6,297 bases of DNA, taken from contig CAZQNO010000108.1 of assembly GCA_964594775.1 (NCBI GenBank), positions 1 to 6,297 of the forward strand, given 5' to 3'. The notes under the pieces were generated by a model. It was given only the letters and a program-made list of their open reading frames with translations. It searched no databases and was not told where the DNA came from. The DNA is from CAYFVU01 sp964594775 (GTDB lineage: Bacteria > Spirochaetota > Spirochaetia > DSM-16054 > Sediminispirochaetaceae). Made by a program: the position numbers and the translations under genes. Numbering within the stretch: position 1 is the stretch's first letter; each line of letters starts with the position of its first letter. Below, piece after piece: positions 1 to 4,889 of this stretch.

Positions 1-1314
1 CGGCTCCCACGCAGTATCATGCAGATACCAGTCCCGCGAGAGCTCGCCGCCGGACTCGCGCCAGCGGGTGAAGCGGGGGTAGAACTCCTCTATGCGGTGG
101 GCCTCGGTGGGGGGCTGCCAGGTGTTCGGCACCAAAAGGGCCCAGGGGAAGTTGTTCCCGTCCATAAACATAAGGGGGTCGTACTCGCCGTCGAGACTCT
201 CCTCGCCCACCAGGTGGACATCGTTGCCCGTGTTCTTGACGTAGAGGTAGGGGTTGTAGGGCGGGCGGTCGACGACGACTTCGCCGTAGGTACCGTCAAG
301 ACGCTGGGCCTGGGCGAAATCGACGCTGAGGGAAACAGTCTTGCCCTTTGCCTTGGAAGTACTCTTGAACACTTCGATGTTGAGGGGGGCCTGCCCGGAC
401 AGAGAAAGCGTCTGCTCGGTTCCGCCGGCGTCAATATAGGTGCCGCTTACGTCGGCGGAGCCTTCGAAATCGTTGAGCCGGATGCCGAATATGTGGTCGT
501 AACCGGCGATCTTCTCCTCGCCGTTGACGGTGAAATCGATGCCGGTGAGCATCTTTTCGGTGACGCCCTCTTCGGCACCTTCTACCTGTACATCTTGGTG
601 ATACTCTGTGATCGAATAGGAGGCGATGAAGTCGTTGTAGTCGGCATCGCCGGCATTTGCCCGGCCGTAAAGGTCCTCGAAGGCTATGGTGAGCACGCCC
701 TCGGCGGGAATATTAACGGCGTAGGAGGGGTCTAAAGGATCATACACGGTGTCGTAGGCATCGGGAATGCCGTCTCCGTCGGCGTCGGGCTCCATACCCT
801 TCGCCCCGATTACTTCGCCCGAACTTCCCATCGCCATGGTGCGCACTATCTCTTCGAACTCAACCATGTCGCGGATGAGCACCTCCCGGTCCTCGAATCC
901 CTCGGCCTGCAGGCGGAGAGTCATGTCTTCGTTTGCCGCGGGGAGGTATACGGTGGTGTTGAGCCTGCCATCTGCGCCGGCCATGGCACCGTAGACTTCT
1001 TCACCCGCCTCGTTGATCAGCTGAAGAAATATCCGGGCGGCATCGGGATCGAGCAGCCGCAGACCTTCGGGAGCCGCGGGATCTTCGGCGTAGAGCTCAA
1101 CCGTTACATTCAGATCGACGGGAAAGAGGGTCTGGAAGCTAAACTGTCCGTCGAAAGAGCGGGCTGTGTCGGCGCTCCTGTCTTGGGGCAGCTCGGCTTC
1201 GAGCCCCAGGTCGATGGAACCGCTCGCCCCGCCGGAAGATCCGAAGGGCGCGGGACAGCCCGCCGCCAACAAGACTAGTAATATTGTAAGGAAAAGGTAT
1301 AGTAATTTTTTCAT
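1..1314 (-). CDS. LruC/DUF4842-domain lipoprotein, 3' end cut by window edge
   Basis: An open frame runs from ATG at 1314 to the left edge (438 codons, no stop). The start has a strong Shine-Dalgarno, AGGGGG, about 7 bases upstream. Residues 1-20 (MKKLLYLFLTILLVLLAAGC) are a lipoprotein signal peptide with Cys20 as the predicted lipidated residue, so the protein should be envelope anchored. Residues 60-150 look like a beta-rich carboxypeptidase-regulatory or adhesin-like module. Residues 177-188 (DADGDGIPDAYD) are a thrombospondin-type-3-like calcium-binding motif. Residues 208-430 match the LruC domain (TIGR04456/DUF4842): LTIAFEDLYGRA and DYNDFI near 208-230, PPYNPYLYV at 351-359, DVHLVG at 365-370, FPWALLVP at 389-396, and FYPRFTRWRESGG with DWYL near the end. 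LruC was named from a Leptospira lipoprotein; its biochemical role is not known to me. Family layout suggests only a few C-terminal residues are missing. Identification is by motif memory, not by a search. Confidence 0.9.
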   Translation of the reverse strand, partial: MKKLLYLFLTILLVLLAAGCPAPFGSSGGASGSIDLGLEAELPQDRSADTARSFDGQFSFQTLFPVDLNVTVELYAEDPAAPEGLRLLDPDAARIFLQLINEAGEEVYGAMAGADGRLNTTVYLPAANEDMTLRLQAEGFEDREVLIRDMVEFEEIVRTMAMGSSGEVIGAKGMEPDADGDGIPDAYDTVYDPLDPSYAVNIPAEGVLTIAFEDLYGRANAGDADYNDFIASYSITEYHQDVQVEGAEEGVTEKMLTGIDFTVNGEEKIAGYDHIFGIRLNDFEGSADVSGTYIDAGGTEQTLSLSGQAPLNIEVFKSTSKAKGKTVSLSVDFAQAQRLDGTYGEVVVDRPPYNPYLYVKNTGNDVHLVGEESLDGEYDPLMFMDGNNFPWALLVPNTWQPPTEAHRIEEFYPRFTRWRESGGELSRDWYLHDTAWEP

Positions 1315-1319
1315 AATAG

Positions 1320-1393
1320 TTCCCCCTGCGTTTCTCTCTATAAGTATACTACCGAATGAGAAATAAAACCATATAAGGTAAGTTTTTTTTCAA
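1320..1393 (-). promoter_or_regulatory. Candidate promoter and RBS of the LruC-type gene
   Basis: Reading the minus strand, AGGGGG (1327-1322) is a good ribosome binding site for the ATG at 1314. Further upstream TATACT (1348-1343) is a near-consensus -10 box that would give a leader of roughly 22 nt, but the -35 position 17 bases away is poor. A second option is TTGAAA (1393-1388) followed by a T-rich stretch with TTTTAT at 19-base spacing. The region is strikingly AT-rich compared with the gene. The RBS is secure; the promoter boxes are a guess. Confidence 0.45.
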
Positions 1394-1421
1394 TTTTTCC
1401 TGCAGCTCCCGCCATGTTTCT

Positions 1422-1449
1422 TTACCAGCGGTTGTACACATCCTCGGCA
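1422..1449 (-). pseudogene. Remnant of a DUF2804 gene 3' end
   Basis: Bases 1423-1449 match 3686-3712, the last codons of the intact DUF2804 gene, at 26 of 27 positions (single mismatch at 1437). Read on the minus strand it gives A-E-D-V-Y-N-R-W followed by a TAA stop, identical in protein to the end of the intact gene apart from the stop codon (TAG there). Upstream in this frame the similarity ends within a few codons and a stop follows, so only the tail survives. It does not encode a functional protein. Length and frame preservation make chance unlikely, though another protein sharing this C-terminus could be the source. Confidence 0.6.
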
Positions 1450-1530
1450 GTTTCGCTCCATCGTCATGTGCAATGCTGCAAGTTTGCACCGTCGCTTTAT
1501 TTCTCCGGTTGGAATTCGCCGCATAATCTC

Positions 1531-1545
1531 GTAGATCGGCGAATA
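1531..1545 (+). repeat. 15-bp direct repeat flanking vapBC (other copy 2669-2683)
   Basis: GTAGATCGGCGAATA occurs exactly at 1531-1545 and 2669-2683. The first copy straddles the left edge of the coiled-coil pseudogene; its ATCGGCGAATA core also occurs in the intact gene at 2824. The pair brackets the vapBC operon and could mark a recombination junction, or it may be two decayed pieces of the coiled-coil gene. Confidence 0.5.
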
Positions 1546-1752
1546 GGTAAAATCTCACCTGCCCCAGTGGATGAGCGAGACCGGTGCGGCCGGCGCCCCT
1601 TCACAAACGGGAGATAGAAATCATCGAGCGGGTCGTGAGGTGATGAAAGAGCTCTTCGATGCCATGCAAGAACACATGTACAAGCGGTTTCTCATTCTTC
1701 AGTAGACGGTAAGCGCGGGTTTCATTATCATAGCCGCTCTTCATGGGTTATT
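1535..1752 (+). pseudogene. Degraded copy of the coiled-coil membrane-anchored protein gene
   Basis: Bases from 1535 to about 1598 align almost base for base with 2824-2887 of the intact gene (IGEYVKSHLPQWMSETGA). The Tyr codon TAT has become TAG (1544-1546), giving an in-frame stop. Further pieces follow: 1632-1649 matches the codons for ILERVV with one change, and 1652-1690 resembles the ERFDAMQNQMDKRF segment (here ELFDAMQEHMYKRF). Next come another stop (TAG, 1703-1705) and a hydrophobic tail (AGFIIIAALHGLL) in the place of the C-terminal membrane anchor. Several internal deletions separate the blocks. It carries only one coil segment and none of the 29-residue repeats. It ends against the vapC stop codon. 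Confidence 0.8.
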
Positions 1753-2149
1753 AGTTAAAATCCTCTTTTACTGCCAATCCCGCGATCTCCTTAAAATGGG
1801 AATCCAGCGAAAAAACAGCCAGTCCATGCTGCAGTGCTGTAGCTGCTATCCACATATCGTTTGTCGGTATCGGTTTTCCTTTCGCCCTTAGATTTTTATA
1901 AAGCTGCGCATAAAATTCAGCTGTGATTATGTTATGGTTCAATATTTCAACTCGCGGATTGTTAATAAATTGTTCAAGCTCCTTTCGGTTTCGGCGCGCA
2001 ATGCGTCCGGCAGCAAAACCGCTCAGCAACTCGCCAAGCACGGTTACGTCGATGCCGATAAAATCTAGATTTCTAAAGGCCTCAACTATATCCGCTCTAT
2101 TTCTTTTAAACGCCGTATACGTATTGGTATCGATAAGAACTCTTCTCAT
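1751..2149 (-). CDS. vapC: VapC-type PIN-domain ribonuclease toxin
   Basis: A 132-residue PIN-domain protein, the toxin of a type II toxin-antitoxin pair. PIN toxins of this family cleave RNA (tRNA or rRNA in studied cases) using acidic residues that bind Mg2+ or Mn2+. The acidic set is complete: Asp7 in LIDTN, Glu40 in VLGELLSGF, Asp98 in TNDMWIAA and Asp116 in FSLDSHF. Length and the C-terminal hydrophobic strand are normal. I chose ATG 2149 because its ATGA overlaps the vapB stop by 4 bases, the usual translational coupling; a GTG at 2155 in the same frame would add two residues. The gene ends with tandem TAA stops. It is more AT-rich than the genes on either side, suggesting horizontal acquisition. 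It should be expressed from the vapB promoter. The RNA target cannot be read from sequence. Confidence 0.93.
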   Translation of the reverse strand: MRRVLIDTNTYTAFKRNRADIVEAFRNLDFIGIDVTVLGELLSGFAAGRIARRNRKELEQFINNPRVEILNHNIITAEFYAQLYKNLRAKGKPIPTNDMWIAATALQHGLAVFSLDSHFKEIAGLAVKEDFN

Positions 2150-2403
2150 TTCCACATATCCGCATCTACTTTTTCAAAAAACACCGTATTCTCATCGAAT
2201 TCGCGAGCTTCATCTTCACTCCATGTTCCGGCTAAATAATCCAAATCATGATATTCTTTGAATTCCTCCCCCTCGGCCATCCCGACAAATTGTTTCAATT
2301 TTTCAACTATCCATTGGTTCATGCTTCTGTGTTCCTGCTCTGCAGCCTTTTTTATTTTTTGGGAAAGTTCATCATCGATTCCGCGGATTGTGAGCGTTTT
2401 CAT
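2146..2403 (-). CDS. vapB: VapB-type ribbon-helix-helix antitoxin
   Basis: An 85-residue antitoxin. The N-terminal 40 residues (MKTLTIRGIDDELSQKIKKA, then RSMNQWIVEKL) have the beta strand-helix-helix pattern of FitA/Arc-like ribbon-helix-helix DNA-binding proteins. The C-terminal part contains DLDYLAGTWSEDEAREFDE, a segment typical of VapB/FitA antitoxins that wraps the toxin and covers its active site. The start at 2403 is preceded by a run GGGGGG 4 bases upstream. A longer in-frame start at 2442 would add 13 residues but sits where transcription probably begins, so I reject it. It overlaps vapC by 4 bases. Such antitoxins with their toxins usually repress their own promoter; that is family knowledge, not shown here. 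Confidence 0.92.
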   Translation of the reverse strand: MKTLTIRGIDDELSQKIKKAAEQEHRSMNQWIVEKLKQFVGMAEGEEFKEYHDLDYLAGTWSEDEAREFDENTVFFEKVDADMWK

Positions 2404-2447
2404 ATACCCCCCTTTTTCTGCAGTCAATTTATGCTTGCACATTGTTG

Positions 2448-2491
2448 ACTTTACTAGACTGCACGCTACTCTTCAAGAACGGTAGAACGGT
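2448..2491 (-). promoter_or_regulatory. Candidate vapBC promoter with overlapping 8-bp direct repeat
   Basis: On the minus strand TTGAAG (2476-2471) and TAAAGT (2453-2448) are separated by exactly 17 bases, each matching the sigma-70 consensus at four of six positions. The predicted start near 2441 gives a leader of about 38 nt before vapB. Directly upstream, overlapping the -35 edge, the octamer ACCGTTCT is repeated back to back (plus strand 2476-2491). A direct repeat next to the -35 box is a possible operator for VapB or the VapBC complex, although many studied VapBC operators are inverted repeats. Confidence 0.5.
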
Positions 2492-2687
2492 TTTAACACT
2501 TTTTAGCTGAATAATCTTACGGGAGTTTTTTACTCGTTTCCCACTCTATCAACTCGTCTATCATGTTCGATCCGTGCGGCGGAGATGAAGAGTCTCCGCC
2601 GAGAGCCAGAGAAGGCGAAAATAGATCCACTGAGGGGCCCGGAAAAGAGGTCCTCTCGTGGTTTTCGGGTAGATCGGCGAATACATC
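2492..2687. other. Intergenic stretch between the vapB promoter and the coiled-coil gene promoter
   Basis: No gene of convincing length is seen. It holds a perfect hairpin (2577-2601), a 15-base match to the edge of the coiled-coil pseudogene (2669-2683), and a short minus-strand frame (2564-2517) reading MIDELIEWETSKKLP then stop. That frame has coding-like composition but no ribosome binding site, and it may be a relic of a lost gene. The plus-strand frame 2585-2776 has no recognisable content. Confidence 0.5.
2577..2601. repeat. Perfect 9-bp inverted repeat (hairpin)
   Basis: CGGCGGAGA (2577-2585) pairs exactly with TCTCCGCCG (2593-2601) across a 7-base loop. The stem is GC-rich and would be stable in RNA. 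No T-run follows on either strand, so it is not a standard intrinsic terminator. It lies between the divergent vapB and coiled-coil promoters and could be a protein-binding dyad or a relic. Confidence 0.6.
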
Positions 2688-2771
2688 TTGTTTTCCACAC
2701 CTTTTTCCTCTATTTTAAAAGCAGATGCGCTTTTTTTCCGCTAGTAGTGGGTAAAACCCCGGATAGAGGAG
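2688..2771 (+). promoter_or_regulatory. Candidate promoter and RBS of the coiled-coil gene
   Basis: TTGTTT (2688-2693) and TATTTT (2711-2716) are 17 bases apart in an AT-rich stretch; both are moderate matches to the sigma-70 consensus. GAGGAG (2766-2771) is a strong Shine-Dalgarno 6 bases before ATG 2778 and fixes that start. The RBS is confident, the promoter less so. Confidence 0.5.
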
Positions 2772-2777
2772 CGTGAT

Positions 2778-3487
2778 ATGGGAGAGGCGAAGATGGAGCT
2801 CGGCGAGAGAGAGTTAGAAAAAATCGGCGAATATGTAAAATCTCACCTGCCCCAGTGGATGAGTGAGACCGGTGCGGTCGACGCCCTCGGCACCAAAGAA
2901 GCGCGCACGATGGCTTTTTACGAGCGTGAGCTCGACATCCTCGAGCGGGTCGTGCGAGTCGAAGATGAGCTGAAGAAGCTCCGCGAAGTGATGGAGGAAC
3001 GCTTCGGCAAGATGGACGAACGCTTCGATGCCATGCAAAACCAGATGGACAAGCGCTTCGAGGCACAGCGGGAGCTAAGCAACGAGCGCTTCGAAGCCAT
3101 GGATAAGCGCTTCGAGGCCATGCAAAACCAGATGGACAAGCGCTTCGAGGCACAGCGGGAGCTAAGCAACGNNNNNNNNNNNNNNNNNNNNNNNNNNNNN
3201 NNNNNNNNNNNNNNNNNNNNNNNNNNNNNNNNNNNNNNNNNNNNNNNNNNNNNNNNNNNNNNNNNNNNNNNGCCATGCAAAACCAGATGGACAAGCGCTT
3301 CGAGGCACAGCGGGAGCTAAGCAACGAGCGCTTCGAAGCCATGGATAAGCGCTTCGAGGCCATGCAAAACCAGATGGACAAGCGCTTCGACGCCATGGAC
3401 AAACGCTTTTCTTTCAATCAGCGAATCCTCGGGATCGGCTTCACCGCAATCGCACTACTGATAGTGGTGCTCAACTACCTCGGATAA
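2778..3487 (+). CDS. Coiled-coil tandem-repeat protein with C-terminal membrane anchor (interrupted by assembly gap)
   Basis: ATG 2778 follows a strong RBS. Residues 1-50 form a mixed N-terminal region (GEYVKSHLPQWMSETGAVDA). From about residue 50 a continuous charged helix begins (YERELDILERVVRVEDELKK) and leads into a 29-residue repeat: MQNQMDKRFEA, QRELSNERFEA, MDKRFEA, that is 11+11+7 residues, a hendecad-hendecad-heptad coiled coil. The protein ends in a hydrophobic segment (ILGIGFTAIALLIVVLNYLG), a likely membrane anchor. The 100-N gap puts the two halves out of frame as written, but restoring the repeat period needs 32 missing bases (plus any multiple of 87), and this restores one frame. 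The minimal protein is 213 residues. It resembles short coiled-coil/membrane proteins (DUF1640/DUF3782-like in style) common in spirochaetes; function unknown. A Uma2 fragment follows 22 bases downstream. Confidence 0.85.
3021..3390 (+). repeat. 87-bp in-frame tandem repeat array
   Basis: The unit beginning CAAAACCAGATGGACAAGCG starts at 3036, 3123, 3278 and 3365. Units 3036-3122 and 3278-3364 are identical, the piece before the gap (3123-3171) is identical over its visible length, and the last unit keeps its first 26 bases before diverging into the 3' end. Spacing is exactly 87 bases where no N intervenes. Near-perfect identity points to recent expansion or ongoing homogenisation. Copy number is unknown because of the gap; at least three periods are present. 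Confidence 0.95.
3172..3271. other. Assembly gap of 100 N inside the repeat array
   Basis: Exactly 100 N, a conventional placeholder length. The flanking bases fit the 87-bp unit if 32 bases are missing (the remainder of the interrupted unit up to GCCATG), or 32 plus 87 times a whole number. The number 100 itself does not fit the period and should not be read as a true distance. The apparent frameshift across it is therefore artificial. Confidence 0.95.
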
Positions 3488-3509
3488 GTGTAAACGGACC
3501 GAGGGTGGT

Positions 3510-3680
3510 ATGTCTGAATTTGCACATTCGGAGAAAGACTTTTATTACCCAGGCCGATTGCAGGCAACGGCCCGACGAGGAGCGATGGGAGATTATCGAG
3601 GGCGAGCCCTACAATATGAGCCCTGCACCGGGGACCACTGATCAAAAGATTTCAGGGTACCTTTTTAGCCTTTTCCTCTT
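3510..3680 (+). pseudogene. Uma2-family (DUF820) nuclease, N-terminal fragment with frameshift
   Basis: ATG 3510 has a Shine-Dalgarno (GAGGGT, 3501-3506) and starts MSEFAHSEK. One extra base near 3537 then shifts the frame; removing it joins this start to TFITQADCRQRPDEERWE and on to IIEGEPYNMSPAPGTTDQKI and SGYLF. The PDEERWEIIEG...MSPAPG...HQ-type...ISG pattern is the N-terminus of Uma2 endonuclease-like proteins (PD-(D/E)XK superfamily), normally about 180-200 residues. Here similarity ends near 3675, and the plus strand then runs into the antisense of the DUF2804 3' end. The catalytic half is missing. A frame from GTG 3505 stays open to 3900, but its last 75 or so residues are antisense and not real. 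It lies 22 bases after the coiled-coil gene, so it was probably once co-transcribed with it. Confidence 0.8.
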
Positions 3681-3684
3681 TTTG

Positions 3685-4767
3685 CTACCAGCGGTTGTAG
3701 ACATCCTCGGCAAAACCGATGAGATCCTTTATCGTCAGCTGCGTCCCGTCGTCGAGCCTCACCGTGCCGCTGAATCTGCCGAAGACCTGATGCTGCAGCG
3801 AGCGGATGAGCAGAAGATTGGTGTCGGCAAAGCGGTCCACGGCCGGGTGAAAATCCAGATCGAGGCGGCCGTCCCCCGAGCTTATCTTCCACGGCTTTAA
3901 GGGGTCGGAGTGGTCGAAATCGAAGCTCACCTCGCCGAGTTTGTGGGCCCTGCCGTCGTAGAAGAGCATGTTCTCGCTCGCCGGGCTCCTGTCGGAGAAT
4001 CCGTAGCCGAGGTTGAAGCCGAAGGGCAGCCCGCCGGCAAGACCCGAGGCGGAAGACCAGTACCAGCGGTTGCGGTAAGTCCAGTGTCCCCTGCCCCAGT
4101 CCAGGACGCCGAAACTCGTCTTCGGATCGAAGCGGAACTCCTCTCCCTCGGCCCTCACCCACCCTTCTGCAGGCATGCAGTTTATCTTCTGGTTGTAGTA
4201 GAATGCCGTTCTCTTTTGGGCCCAGCTGGTGGCAACTGCCATCCGCTCCTTGTCCGCCGGCTGCTCGAGGACCACCTCGCCCTCGATGCGGCCTGAGCCT
4301 GAGGCGGCCGCCGCGGCGGACCCTGCGGCTTCGACAGCTTTATCTGCCCTGCCGGCCCCGGCGGAAAAGCGCAGGATGCGCCTGCCTTCCTCACGGATCA
4401 GTTCGAGCCTGAGCTTTCCGTCTTCGAACGAGAGGCTGTGAGGCTCGTCGATCTGCGGGTGCAGGCCCGTCTTGCCCCGCGTCAGGAGCTTGAGCGAGTC
4501 GATCTGCCGGTACATCCCCTGCCGCACGTCGACGAAGCAGAGGGCAAAGAGACCGACGTAGCCGAGGTCGCTGAGGGTGATGGTCACCCCCTTCCCGCTG
4601 TTCTGGTCTATAACCGCATAGTAGTCCCACTCCTTGATGCGCCACCAGGGGGCCCGTATCCTGTCTCGGTCGTAGTTCCAGAGGGGAAGCCGCGCATAGC
4701 CCTCCCGGGTGATTCGTCCCTTCTCATCGAGCAGTGACAGTTCTTCCGTAATCTCCGTTTGTTCCAT
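3685..4767 (-). CDS. DUF2804 family protein
   Basis: A complete 360-residue protein with the hallmarks of DUF2804 (PF10974): ITEELSLLDEKGRITREGYA at 6-24, then WRIKEWDYYAV near 42-52, KINCMPAEG at 194-202, FGVLDWGRGHWTYRNRWYW at 219-237, GFNLGYGFSDRSPASENMLF around 250-269, and a conserved C-terminus ending AEDVYNRW. The family has no established function; the conserved Trp/Asn/Gly-rich core suggests a beta-barrel-like fold (inference). Residues 137-160 are an Ala/Gly/Ser-rich low-complexity insert. No signal peptide or membrane segment is seen, so it is probably cytoplasmic. The ATG at 4767 is supported by family alignment, but no Shine-Dalgarno precedes it and a -10 box sits only 7 bases upstream. 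It converges on the Uma2 fragment, and its 3' end has a short copy at 1422-1449. Confidence 0.92.
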   Translation of the reverse strand: MEQTEITEELSLLDEKGRITREGYARLPLWNYDRDRIRAPWWRIKEWDYYAVIDQNSGKGVTITLSDLGYVGLFALCFVDVRQGMYRQIDSLKLLTRGKTGLHPQIDEPHSLSFEDGKLRLELIREEGRRILRFSAGAGRADKAVEAAGSAAAAASGSGRIEGEVVLEQPADKERMAVATSWAQKRTAFYYNQKINCMPAEGWVRAEGEEFRFDPKTSFGVLDWGRGHWTYRNRWYWSSASGLAGGLPFGFNLGYGFSDRSPASENMLFYDGRAHKLGEVSFDFDHSDPLKPWKISSGDGRLDLDFHPAVDRFADTNLLLIRSLQHQVFGRFSGTVRLDDGTQLTIKDLIGFAEDVYNRW

Positions 4768-4774
4768 GACAAAT

Positions 4775-4803
4775 AGTATACACCATCGCGAGCCGCGTTT
4801 TAA
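4775..4803 (-). promoter_or_regulatory. Candidate promoter of the DUF2804 gene giving a leaderless transcript
   Basis: On the minus strand TTAAAA (4803-4798) and TATACT (4780-4775) are exactly 17 bases apart, matching consensus at four and five of six positions. Seven bases separate the -10 box from the ATG (4767), so transcription would begin at or next to the start codon. This agrees with the absence of any ribosome binding site. Confidence 0.55.
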
Positions 4804-4817
4804 GCAGCTACGGCATA

Positions 4818-4846
4818 TTGAATCCCGAGGACTCTCCGTTTACACT
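4818..4846 (+). promoter_or_regulatory. Candidate promoter of the 68-residue protein gene
   Basis: TTGAAT (4818-4823) and TACACT (4841-4846) are 17 bases apart, each four of six to consensus. The start would fall near 4853, leaving a leader of about 37 nt that includes AAAGGA (4873-4878). It is divergent from and immediately beside the DUF2804 promoter, with their -35 boxes about 14 bases apart, so the two could share regulation. Confidence 0.5.
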
Positions 4847-4889
4847 CTTGCGTATATGGAGAACCATCTCTTAAAGGACCTGTTGCACA

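Noticed and set aside
19..735. 238-codon plus-strand ORF
   Set aside because: It is the antisense of the LruC-domain lipoprotein; the minus strand has the signal peptide, RBS and conserved domain, and this frame has no recognisable content.
1349..1558. 69-codon minus-strand ORF across the remnant region
   Set aside because: It reads the DUF2804 tail remnant in the wrong frame and covers the antisense of the coiled-coil remnant; no RBS and no family resemblance.
2404..2442. Extended VapB start at 2442
   Set aside because: The predicted transcription start falls at about 2441, the added residues are not antitoxin-like, and ATG 2403 has the strong purine-rich RBS.
2577..2601. Intrinsic terminator
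   Set aside because: The stem is good, but no T-run follows on either strand and no gene ends nearby toward it.
2585..2776. 63-codon plus-strand ORF before the coiled-coil gene
   Set aside because: Its ATG lies inside the hairpin loop with no properly spaced RBS, the protein is unremarkable, and it covers the promoter of the next gene.
3021..3390. CRISPR array
   Set aside because: The repeats are 87 bp, contiguous, in frame and without variable spacers; they encode a protein.
2710..3417. Long minus-strand ORFs rich in Ser/Arg/Trp opposite the repeats
   Set aside because: They are shadows of the repetitive coiled-coil gene, whose repeated GC-rich codons leave the other strand open; no start signals.
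3665..4412. Several overlapping ORFs on both strands opposite or within DUF2804
   Set aside because: All lie in other frames of a well-conserved GC-rich gene and have Pro/Arg/Ala-rich nonsense composition.
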